Source: Acidobacteriota bacterium (lineage in GTDB: Bacteria > Acidobacteriota > UBA4820 > DSQY01). From it: 7,999 bases of DNA. The notes below the pieces were generated by a model, which made no database searches, was not told the DNA's origin, and worked only from the letters and a program-made list of their open reading frames with translations. The stretch spans positions 1-7,999 of the forward strand of contig JAKAIJ010000112.1 of the NCBI GenBank assembly GCA_021814355.1, read 5' to 3'. The stretch's first letter is position 1, and every line of letters starts with the position of its first letter. The translations under genes and the position numbers were made by a program. Below are positions 1 to 6,226 of this stretch, in pieces.

Positions 1-1176
1 CAGCGTCGCCACGGCCGAGAAGACGGCCAGGACGGCGGCAAGCGGCGTTCCCCGGCCCGTGTAGATCGTCGCCGCGACGGGAGGGACGATCCCCCAGAGT
101 CCCGACAGAACGGCCTGCAGGATCGAACACCCTCCGGCCCACCGGAGGGCGGCCGCGCGTTCCTGCAGGTCCGCCCACGCCGTTCCCAGCAGGACGAAGA
201 GCGGCGGCAGGAGCGGGAGAAGGTAGGTCTCGCGCTTCGTGGAGGAGAGGCTGAGCAGGAGCAGGCCCCCCGCCACCAGCCCCGCGCAATAGCGCACCAG
301 GCGCCGGCGAACGGGGTCGCGCCAGACGGCCGGGCGCAGCGCCGCGCCCGCGGGGACGAGCCAGGGGAAGAGGGCCAGGGCGAGGGCGGGCAGGTAGTAC
401 CAGAGGGGCTGGGCGTGGCCCGTGGTCTGGGGGTGGAGGAAGCGCTGGACGTGGTTCACGTAGCCCCACTGCCAGAGCGCCTCCCTTCCACCCGCGAGGA
501 AGAAGGCGGCCCCCACCGAGGCGAAGGCAAGTCCCGTAAGGAACGCTCCCCAAAGGGGGCGGTAGGCCCGCCAGGGCTTGTCCCGCCAGCTCCAGGCCCA
601 GAAGACCGCGAGCCCCGCCGCGAAGCCGAGGGGGCCCACGAGTCCCTTGGTCCAGAGGGCGGCGGCGAAGGAGCAGTACAGGAGCGGAAGAAAGGCCCGC
701 GGCGATCCGCCCGCGGCCAGCTCGTACCCCGCCCAGCTCGCGAGCGCCAAAAAGAGCATGAGCAGCGGGTCGAGCAGGACCCAGTGGACGGAGGCGGTGA
801 ACTGGACGCAGAGCGCCAGAAGCAGGGCCGCCGCCGTCCCGGCGCTCCGGCCCGCGGCGCGGCGCCCCCACGCGTAGACGACCACGAGGGTCAGGAATCC
901 CGCCAGGGCGCTCGGCAGCCGGGTCGCCCACGCCGATGGCCCCCCCGAGGCACGGACGAACGCCGCCGCGACCCAGTAATAGAGGGGCGGCTTCTCGTAG
1001 AAGGGCTGGCCGGCGAGGGTGGGGATGACCCCGGGATGAAGGACCATCTCCCGGATCATTCCCGCCTCCCGCGGCTCGTCGGGGGTCCAGAGGTCGCGCC
1101 CCAGGCCGAGGAGGCAGAGCGCCAGGAGTCCTATCCAGAAGGCGGAGGCGAAAAGCCGCCGGTCAGCGAGAGACAT
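1..1176 (-). CDS. GT39-family (ArnT/PMT_2-like) membrane glycosyltransferase, C-terminus cut by window edge
   Basis: Polytopic inner-membrane glycosyltransferase expected to move a sugar from a polyprenyl-phosphate donor to a lipid or glycan acceptor on the periplasmic side. An open frame of 392 codons runs from ATG 1176 to the left edge without a stop. After the first membrane segment (about residues 11-25) comes the first-loop acidic motif PDEPRE (32-37), with the GT39 catalytic Asp at 33, then YEKPPLYYW (60-68). Further on are a membrane-flanked LLDPLL, a TKG motif, an NHVQRF segment, and the ArnT-type motif SSTKRETYLLPLLPP (311-325). The family is usually about 500-600 residues, so the missing part is the rest of the C-terminal region. 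Its start overlaps the upstream GT39 gene by 14 bp and has no clear Shine-Dalgarno, which suggests translational coupling. It is a diverged paralogue of that neighbour. The acceptor (lipid A, O-unit or protein) cannot be told from sequence. Confidence 0.88.
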   Translation of the reverse strand, partial: MSLADRRLFASAFWIGLLALCLLGLGRDLWTPDEPREAGMIREMVLHPGVIPTLAGQPFYEKPPLYYWVAAAFVRASGGPSAWATRLPSALAGFLTLVVVYAWGRRAAGRSAGTAAALLLALCVQFTASVHWVLLDPLLMLFLALASWAGYELAAGGSPRAFLPLLYCSFAAALWTKGLVGPLGFAAGLAVFWAWSWRDKPWRAYRPLWGAFLTGLAFASVGAAFFLAGGREALWQWGYVNHVQRFLHPQTTGHAQPLWYYLPALALALFPWLVPAGAALRPAVWRDPVRRRLVRYCAGLVAGGLLLLSLSSTKRETYLLPLLPPLFVLLGTAWADLQERAAALRWAGGCSILQAVLSGLWGIVPPVAATIYTGRGTPLAAVLAVFSAVATL

Positions 1177-2884
1177 CGTCCGGACCGGGCGGCTTGTTGG
1201 TGAGCAGAACCACGATCCTGCGCCCCATAAGAAGGGTGGCGTGGCCGAGCCCCTCCCGCTCCATGAGGGGAAGAGACTCGCGGTCGGTGACCACGTAGAC
1301 GCGGCGGTCCGAGTCCCACAAGGGCTTGAACTCCTCGGGATGGGGAAACCGGCGCCGCCGCTCCTCCTCGGGGAGCTGGGAGACGCCGAAGGTGAGCTCG
1401 CCCCAGAAGGCCACGACGCCGATGGGGCGCTCCAAGTAGACGGGGAGGGTCTGGGGGTAGCACCGGTAGGAGTAGAGCTCGTCCCCGGGCTTCATGTGGG
1501 CCTTGAGGTAGGCCGCGAAGGGCTCCACGTTCCGGCCGATCCCTGCCTGGGGCGCCGCCGCCCAGAGGCCGCCGAAGAAACAGGCGCCCGAGAGGGTGAA
1601 GAGGAGAACCGCGGGCCGCACCCTTCCGGCGAGGCACGCCGCGGCGCCGAGCGCCGAGACCGCCGCGAGCAGGGAGCCCAGCCCCGCAAGGAGCGGAAAC
1701 CGCTCGTCCGGCGCCGAGAAGGCGGCCACCCTCCCCAGCCCGGCCCAGAGAAAGGCGGCGCCGGCGCCCGTCCAGAGGAGCCCTCCCAGCGCGCCCGTCG
1801 CGCGCACCGTCCGCGGGAGGCGCCCTCCCTGCCCCCAGAGGCGGTCCAGCCCCAGGGCCGCCAGGATCGCCAGCGGAGGGAGGGCCGGAAGCATGTAGGG
1901 AACGAGCTTCGACTCGGACGCCGAGAAGAAGAGGAAGATGAACCCGGCCCAGAGGAGAAGGAAAAGGAGGTCCGCGCGGCTCCTGCGCAGGAGCCGCAGC
2001 GGGCGGGGCAGGAGCCCGGCGGAGGCGTGGAGCAGGCCGGTCCATGGAAGAAAGCCCGCCGCCAGGACGGGGAGAAAGAACCACCAGGGCTCCTGACGGT
2101 CCGAGACGGGGGTGAGGTACCGGAGGAAGTGCTCCCGCACGATGTAGATCTTCAGAAACCCCGGGTTGCGGAGGGCCGCCAGGACGCGCCACGGCGCGGC
2201 CACCGCCAGGAACAGGAGCGCCCCCGAGAGCCACGGCACCTTCCGAAGAAGCCCCCACCGTCCCGAAATCAGGATGAAGAGGCCGATGACGGCACCCGGC
2301 ACCGCCATTCCGATGAGCCCCTTGCAGAGCACCGCGAGGGCCGCGCCGCCGAACATCCCCCACGCGTAGAGCCGCCGGCGCGGGGCGTTCTCCTCCGCCG
2401 CCTGGAAGAACCAGAAGCAGGCCAGCGAGAGGGTGATGAAGACACTCACGCTCATGTCCAGAGTGGCGACGTGGGCCATGGCGAGGTAGAGCGGCGAGGT
2501 CCCCAGCGCCAGCGCGGCGAGAAGGCCAGCGCGGGGCCCGCCGAGCCGCCCGCAGAGCCAAGCCGCGAGACCAAGGCCCGCGAGGGCCAGAAGGGCGTTC
2601 CAGAACCGGGTCGCGAAGGGGCCCGGACCGAAGAGGGCCATGGCGGAGGCGGTGAGCCAGTAGGGCAGCGGAGGCTTCTCGAAGTAGAGCACGCCGTTGA
2701 GGTGGGGCAGGACGAACTCCCCCGCGGCGAGCATCTCCCTTGGGATTTCGGTGTAGCGTCCCTCGTCGGGCTCGAAGAGCGGCACCGCGCCGAGCCCCCC
2801 GAAGTAGAGCAGTAGGAGAAGCCCGGCGAGCCCCAGGCTCCAGGGCTCCGCGATGCGCGCGCGGAACGTGCCGGGGGCCTCCAT
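1163..2884 (-). CDS. GT39-family (ArnT/PMT_2-like) membrane glycosyltransferase, complete
   Basis: Complete 573-residue polytopic glycosyltransferase of the ArnT/PMT_2 type, using polyprenyl-phosphate sugar at the periplasmic face. Seen: a first hydrophobic segment at 17-34, then EPDEGRYTE (38-46; catalytic acidic pair D40/E41) and YFEKPPLPYW (67-76). D143 lies in TLDMSVSVF, CKGLIG is at 187-192, and EHFLRY is near 251-256. The ArnT-like SKLVPYMLP is at 325-333. About a dozen hydrophobic helices are followed by a soluble C-terminal part (after about residue 455). The length is normal for the family. I chose ATG 2884 although the frame is open upstream to 2968, because the sugar transferase stop lies 1 bp away (2886-2888) and the extra residues would be a low-complexity serine-rich stretch inside that gene. 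There is no strong ribosome site, so coupling to the upstream gene is likely. The acceptor is unknown; ArnT itself (aminoarabinose to lipid A) is only one possibility. Confidence 0.9.
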   Translation of the reverse strand: MEAPGTFRARIAEPWSLGLAGLLLLLYFGGLGAVPLFEPDEGRYTEIPREMLAAGEFVLPHLNGVLYFEKPPLPYWLTASAMALFGPGPFATRFWNALLALAGLGLAAWLCGRLGGPRAGLLAALALGTSPLYLAMAHVATLDMSVSVFITLSLACFWFFQAAEENAPRRRLYAWGMFGGAALAVLCKGLIGMAVPGAVIGLFILISGRWGLLRKVPWLSGALLFLAVAAPWRVLAALRNPGFLKIYIVREHFLRYLTPVSDRQEPWWFFLPVLAAGFLPWTGLLHASAGLLPRPLRLLRRSRADLLFLLLWAGFIFLFFSASESKLVPYMLPALPPLAILAALGLDRLWGQGGRLPRTVRATGALGGLLWTGAGAAFLWAGLGRVAAFSAPDERFPLLAGLGSLLAAVSALGAAACLAGRVRPAVLLFTLSGACFFGGLWAAAPQAGIGRNVEPFAAYLKAHMKPGDELYSYRCYPQTLPVYLERPIGVVAFWGELTFGVSQLPEEERRRRFPHPEEFKPLWDSDRRVYVVTDRESLPLMEREGLGHATLLMGRRIVVLLTNKPPGPDDVSR

Positions 2885-2885
2885 C

Positions 2886-4334
2886 TCAGGCCGCCCCCCG
2901 GCCCGAGAAGACGGCGGGGACGGTCTTGAGGAGGATGAGGAAATCGAGCCCGAGGGACCAGTTGTCAATGTACTGGAGGTCGAGCTTCATCCAGGTGTCG
3001 AAATCCAGCTCGCTCCGGCCCGAGACCTGCCAGAGGCAGGTGAGCCCCGGGCGCATGGAGAGCCGCCGCCTCTGCCACCTTTCGTACCGCTCCACCTCGG
3101 AGGCGAGGGGCGGCCGGGGGCCCACCAGCGACATCTGGCCGAGAAGGACGTTCCAGAGCTGGGGGAGCTCGTCCACGGAGCTCTTGCGCAGGAGCCTCCC
3201 GAGCTTCGTGACCCGCGGGTCCTGTCTCATCTTGAAGACGGGGCCGTCCGCTTCGTTGAGGTGCTTCAGCTCCGTGAGCCTCCTCTCGGCGTCCCTCACC
3301 ATCGTCCGGAACTTCACGAGGCGGAAGCGGCGGCCGTGCAACCCCACGCGCTCCTGCCGGAAGAAGACGGGGCCCGGGTCGGTGATCTTGATCAGCAGGG
3401 CGACCGAGAGGAAGAGCGGAGAAAGGAGCAGGAGGCCGGCGGCGGCTCCCGAGGCGTCGAGCAGGCGCTTGAAGAAGAGCGGCACGAAGTCGTGCGAGAC
3501 GGTGGTGAAGTGGAGGAGGGAGAAGTCGTCCAGCTTCTCCAGCTTGGTGCGGGCGATGAGGTGGGGAAAGGGGTTCACGGGGATCAGGACGTCCACCCCA
3601 GAGTCCTCGCAGGTCAGACACAGCTCCTCGAACCGGTCCACCATCCCGGGCTCTGCGGCGAAGAGCACCCCGTCCACCACCTCGCGCTGCAGGAGGGCCG
3701 GGAGGTTCGATGCCTCTCCCAGCCGTGGGAGGCCGAGCCGCTGCATCTCTTCCAAGTCGCGGGCGTCGCAGGCCCTGTCGGGCGCGAGAAACCCTCGCAG
3801 GGTCACCCCGAGGTGGGGCCCCTTCTGGAAAGAGAGGGCGATCTGACGGGCCTGGGCGTTGCAGCCCACCAGGAGGAGGATCCGGTGGTGAATCCCCTTC
3901 GTTCCGAGGACTCCGAAGCTCCTGGAAACGAGCAGCTTGCCCACGGTGGCGAGGAACAGGAAGGAGAGGAAGAAGAGCGCCACGAAGAGGCGGCTCAGGT
4001 AGGTGAGCCGGAGGGCCGCCGCCGCCGCCAGGGTGAGCAGGACCGCGGCCGCCACCCCCTTGACGTTGGAGGCCAGGACGGCGTGCCAGGGGCGGCCCGG
4101 GCTCATCCGGTAGCCGCCCACGGCGAAAAGGGAGGCGACCACGGCCGCGCCGCAGAGAAAGAGCACCGGGAGGTACCTCTCCCAGCCGAAGAGCGGCTCG
4201 CGGTCGAGGCCAGGCCAGTATCCGGGAAGGGCCCACGCCCTCAGGGCGTAGGCCAGAACGAAGGAGAGGGCCGCGGCGGCGGTATCCGACAGCACGCACC
4301 AGATGTTGAACTGCCGACGGTAGGTCTTGAGCAC
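2886..4334 (-). CDS. Undecaprenyl-phosphate sugar-1-phosphate transferase (WbaP/WcaJ-type initiating phosphoglycosyltransferase)
   Basis: Membrane enzyme that transfers a sugar-1-phosphate from a UDP-sugar to undecaprenyl phosphate, the first step of capsule, O-antigen or exopolysaccharide assembly. The 482-residue protein has the long three-part architecture: four to five N-terminal membrane helices (about 10-140), a central Rossmann-like CoA_binding_3 region opening with ILLLVGCN, and the catalytic bacterial sugar transferase domain. The catalytic part begins at KRLLDASG (289) with a re-entrant hydrophobic helix, followed by TDPGPVFFRQERVG (DPGP at 319-322), KFRTM (341-345), the catalytic pair D388/E389 in SSVDELPQLWN, GPRP (405-408) and WQVSGR (435-440). 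The start is GTG 4334, preceded by GGAGG with a 5-nt spacer; the frame stays open much further upstream, but that stretch runs antisense through nrnA. It is the first gene of the glycan operon. The sugar specificity (Glc, Gal or another) cannot be read from the sequence. Confidence 0.93.
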   Translation of the reverse strand: MLKTYRRQFNIWCVLSDTAAAALSFVLAYALRAWALPGYWPGLDREPLFGWERYLPVLFLCGAAVVASLFAVGGYRMSPGRPWHAVLASNVKGVAAAVLLTLAAAAALRLTYLSRLFVALFFLSFLFLATVGKLLVSRSFGVLGTKGIHHRILLLVGCNAQARQIALSFQKGPHLGVTLRGFLAPDRACDARDLEEMQRLGLPRLGEASNLPALLQREVVDGVLFAAEPGMVDRFEELCLTCEDSGVDVLIPVNPFPHLIARTKLEKLDDFSLLHFTTVSHDFVPLFFKRLLDASGAAAGLLLLSPLFLSVALLIKITDPGPVFFRQERVGLHGRRFRLVKFRTMVRDAERRLTELKHLNEADGPVFKMRQDPRVTKLGRLLRKSSVDELPQLWNVLLGQMSLVGPRPPLASEVERYERWQRRRLSMRPGLTCLWQVSGRSELDFDTWMKLDLQYIDNWSLGLDFLILLKTVPAVFSGRGAA

Positions 4335-4339
4335 GCGGG

Positions 4340-4344
4340 CCTCC
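4340..4344 (-). promoter_or_regulatory. Shine-Dalgarno deciding the GTG start of the sugar transferase
   Basis: On the minus strand GGAGG stands 5 nt before GTG 4334. No ATG with a comparable ribosome site lies nearby in the frame, and the protein aligns with the family from this point, so the start is well supported. A TATCAT hexamer on the minus strand at 4353-4358 could be a -10 element for this operon, but nothing like a -35 box is present 16-18 bp upstream of it. Confidence 0.75.
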
Positions 4345-4361
4345 GCAGGGGAATGATACCA

Positions 4362-4374
4362 CGCGCGGCGCGCG
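4362..4374. repeat. GC-rich inverted repeat between the divergent genes
   Basis: CGCGC-GGC-GCGCG, a 5-bp perfect inverted repeat with a 3-nt centre, sits between the start of the sugar transferase and the nrnA promoter. It could be a regulator site or a small hairpin in the leader of a longer minus-strand transcript. Chance is a fair alternative in such GC-rich DNA. Confidence 0.3.
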
Positions 4375-4391
4375 GCACCGGCGCTGCGGCT

Positions 4392-4420
4392 TTGCCTTCT
4401 GGTCCCGCCGCACGTATGAT
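4392..4420 (+). promoter_or_regulatory. Sigma70-type promoter for nrnA-elbB
   Basis: A -35 hexamer TTGCCT (4392-4397; 4 of 6 to TTGACA) and a -10 hexamer TATGAT (4415-4420; 5 of 6 to TATAAT) are separated by exactly 17 bp. Transcription would start near 4427, leaving a leader of about 19 nt. That leader contains the Shine-Dalgarno AAGGAG (4436-4441), 4 nt from ATG 4446. The fit of spacing, leader and ribosome site makes this the best promoter in the window. The motif ATGATA within it recurs at 4353-4358 near the divergent gene. Confidence 0.6.
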
Positions 4421-4445
4421 AAGAGGCCCTGCGGGAAGGAGCCGG

Positions 4446-5444
4446 ATGAGCCCACTCGACGTCGCCCTCGGCAAGCTGCGGAACCACGAGAAATTCGTGG
4501 TCAGCACCCACATGTCGAGCGACGGCGACGGGGTGGGGAGTCAACTCGCCCTGGGGCGGGGGCTCGCGAGGCTGGGCAAGACGGTGGCGCTGGTCAACCC
4601 GACCCCCGTCCCCGCCAACCTCCGGTTCCTTCTGAAATCCCCCCACGAGATCCGCACGCCCAGGGACATCGAGGCGCCCGAGTCGCTCTTCCGGGGGGCG
4701 CTCACCGTGGTGGTGGACATGGGGGCCTTCGAGCGGCTCGGGGCGGTTCTGCCGCTCGCCCGCCAGAGCGAGGGGATCCTCGTGGTGGACCACCACCGCC
4801 TCGAGATGCAGCGGGGAGCGGACTATCTGCTCGACGAGAGCGCCTGCGCCACCGGCGAAGTGGTCTACCGGCTCCTGCGCGGCCTGGGCGTCTCCCTCGA
4901 CCGCGAGCTCGCCGAGCCGCTCTACACCGCAATCCACACCGACACGGGGGGCTTCCGGTACCCGAGCACCACTCCCGGGACCCACCTCCTCGCGGCTGAG
5001 CTTCTCGGCCTGGGCGTGGACCCGCAGGAGGTGTACACGGAGGTTTTCGAGCGCCAGAGCGCCAGAAGGCTCCGCCTGACCGGGGCCATCCTCACCACCC
5101 TGCAACGTTCCCCCGGCGGACGGGTGGCCTGGATGGAGATCCGCCAGGACCTCCTCCGCCGGTTCGGAGCGAAGATGGAAGACGCGGACGACCTCGTCAA
5201 CTACACCGTCCAGGTGGACGGCGTGGTCGCGGGCTTCTTTTTCAAGGAGTTAGAACACGGGGCCACGAAGGTCTCCTGCCGCTCCCGGGGCGACTTCGCC
5301 ATTGACAAGTTCGTCGCGCCCTGGGGCGGAGGAGGCCACGCCAAGGCCGCCGGCGTCCGGCTCGACATGCCCATTGACGACGCGCTGCAGCTCGTCATCC
5401 ACGCGGCGACCGAAGCCCTCGAAGGGGACCCGGAGAGCCGATGA
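4446..5444 (+). CDS. nrnA: DHH/DHHA1 phosphoesterase, NrnA-like oligoribonuclease / pAp phosphatase
   Basis: Cytoplasmic metal-dependent phosphoesterase of the RecJ/DHH superfamily. NrnA members degrade 2-5-nt RNA oligomers to mononucleotides and often dephosphorylate 3'-phosphoadenosine 5'-phosphate; some relatives act on cyclic-dinucleotide breakdown products such as pApA. The 332 residues fit the usual length (about 310-340). Visible metal ligands: H22 and D26/D28 in THMSSDGDGVGS, D91 in VVVDMG, the DHH signature D115-H116-H117, and D166 in HTDTGGFRY. The C-terminal DHHA1 domain ends with the substrate-binding glycine motif GGGGHAKAAG (294-303). No catalytic residue is missing. ATG 4446 has AAGGAG 4 nt upstream; the frame is open further upstream, but that part is antisense to the sugar transferase. 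Its stop overlaps the next start as ATGA. Substrate choice between nano-RNA, pAp and linear dinucleotides cannot be decided from sequence. Confidence 0.93.
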   Translation: MSPLDVALGKLRNHEKFVVSTHMSSDGDGVGSQLALGRGLARLGKTVALVNPTPVPANLRFLLKSPHEIRTPRDIEAPESLFRGALTVVVDMGAFERLGAVLPLARQSEGILVVDHHRLEMQRGADYLLDESACATGEVVYRLLRGLGVSLDRELAEPLYTAIHTDTGGFRYPSTTPGTHLLAAELLGLGVDPQEVYTEVFERQSARRLRLTGAILTTLQRSPGGRVAWMEIRQDLLRRFGAKMEDADDLVNYTVQVDGVVAGFFFKELEHGATKVSCRSRGDFAIDKFVAPWGGGGHAKAAGVRLDMPIDDALQLVIHAATEALEGDPESR

Positions 5445-6061
5445 AGCGCCGCGTCGGCATTCTGCTGTGCGGCTGCGGGGCCGTGGACGGCAGCGACCCC
5501 TTCGAGACGGTGCTGCTCACCCTGGCCGTCCAGAAAGCAGGACACGAGCCGATTTTTTTGGCCCTGGACCTGCCTCAGTTTCATGTCGCGGACCATACGA
5601 CTACCGAGGAGTGCCCGAGTGAAAGCCGGAACCAGTTCACCGAATCGGCCCGGCTGGTTCGCGGAAAACTGTATCCACTTCAAGAAATCAGCCCAAAGAT
5701 GCTGGATATTCTGATTATTGTCGGTGGGCAGGGCGCCGCCAAGAATCTCCTTCTCGGTTTCGGCAGCTCTCAACCAAGGCTTCCCCACCCGGAGGTGCAA
5801 AAGTACGTCACCGAGTTGCGCGCATCGGGCGGCGTGGTTGGCGCGCTGAGCCTCGCAGAGTTCGTCCTTTCAGCCATTTGCGGCGCATGGCCCGATAATC
5901 AGGGGTGTCTCGAACTTCCCCCCGATGGCGTCCTCGTGGACCGGAGTAGGGGACTCGCCCTTGCGCCTGGAAGCCTCCTTGCCACCGATCACGTTATTCT
6001 GGCACGTGGGATCGAAGCCCTGGTCCAGGCCCTCCTGGAGCTTTGCGAACTTAGAAATTGA
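5441..6061 (+). CDS. elbB: ElbB-like protein of the DJ-1/PfpI (class I glutamine amidotransferase-like) superfamily, nucleophile replaced
   Basis: The 206-residue product resembles ElbB, a cytoplasmic DJ-1/PfpI-superfamily protein (also called SCRP-27A; low glyoxalase activity reported for E. coli ElbB). Shared features: N-terminal VGILLCGCGAVDGSDPFE (5-22, with conserved E22), SESRN (60-64), ARLVRGKLYPL (70-80), and the loop IVGGQGAAKNLL (93-104; PGGFGAAKNL in ElbB). At the nucleophile elbow, ElbB has GFMCIAPAM; here it reads GALSLAEFV (134-142), so Ser137 stands where the catalytic Cys belongs. The region after it is also shorter than in E. coli ElbB (217 residues). ATG 5441 overlaps the nrnA stop (ATGA), with GGAGAG at 5432-5437, so the two are probably coupled. 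G+C falls to about 52-58% between 5581 and 5760, well below its neighbours, and a seven-T run occurs at 5553-5559. It may be a non-enzymatic or altered-function paralogue. Confidence 0.85.
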   Translation: MKRRVGILLCGCGAVDGSDPFETVLLTLAVQKAGHEPIFLALDLPQFHVADHTTTEECPSESRNQFTESARLVRGKLYPLQEISPKMLDILIIVGGQGAAKNLLLGFGSSQPRLPHPEVQKYVTELRASGGVVGALSLAEFVLSAICGAWPDNQGCLELPPDGVLVDRSRGLALAPGSLLATDHVILARGIEALVQALLELCELRN

Positions 6062-6173
6062 TCTGTTCTAGCATGAATATGCCTACAATATTCTGCAATA
6101 TAATACTTTATACTTCTACATCGTATGCCCAAATAATCAATAAATTTTCTACTAAAATAGCTTTAATATGCTT

Positions 6174-6191
6174 TATTTATTATAATAAATA
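6174..6191. repeat. Perfect 18-bp A/T palindrome
   Basis: All nine base pairs of the arms match (TATTTATTA-TAATAAATA) and the next outward position does not pair. It lies in the A+T-rich island, where chance palindromes are more frequent, and ends next to the possible -35 box at 6192. It could be a binding site for a dimeric regulator. Confidence 0.5.
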
Positions 6192-6220
6192 TTGTATTAT
6201 CCGTCAGCATTAAGTATAAA
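6192..6220 (+). promoter_or_regulatory. Possible sigma70-type promoter driving the intergenic region
   Basis: TTGTAT (6192-6197; 3 of 6 to consensus) and TATAAA (6215-6220; 5 of 6) are 17 bp apart, predicting a start near 6227 on the plus strand. In A+T-rich DNA such matches arise by chance, so the support comes mainly from its position directly before the structured stretch at 6263-6445. Confidence 0.3.
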
Positions 6221-6226
6221 ACTGGC

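Larger units (their letters stand above)
6061..6220. other. A+T-rich island (about 24% G+C) after elbB
   Basis: Counting gives 38 G or C in 160 bases, against roughly 70% in surrounding genes. It begins at the elbB stop and ends abruptly near 6220. It contains a perfect palindrome (6174-6191), a possible plus-strand promoter and no supported gene. No U-tract hairpin typical of an intrinsic terminator was seen after elbB. It may be a foreign remnant or an A+T-rich regulatory or recombination zone. Confidence 0.85.

Noticed and set aside
415..1203. Long plus-strand open frames over the glycosyltransferase operon (also 1241-2815 and 2740-3846)
   Set aside because: They are Arg/Pro/Glu-rich low-complexity translations antisense to genes with clear family motifs, as expected in GC-rich DNA.
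2853..4445. Upstream extension of the nrnA frame to 2853
   Set aside because: That part runs antisense through the sugar transferase and has no DHH-family content; ATG 4446 has promoter and ribosome site.
4335..5105. Upstream extension of the sugar transferase frame to 5105
   Set aside because: It is antisense to nrnA and lies before the well-supported GTG 4334 with GGAGG.
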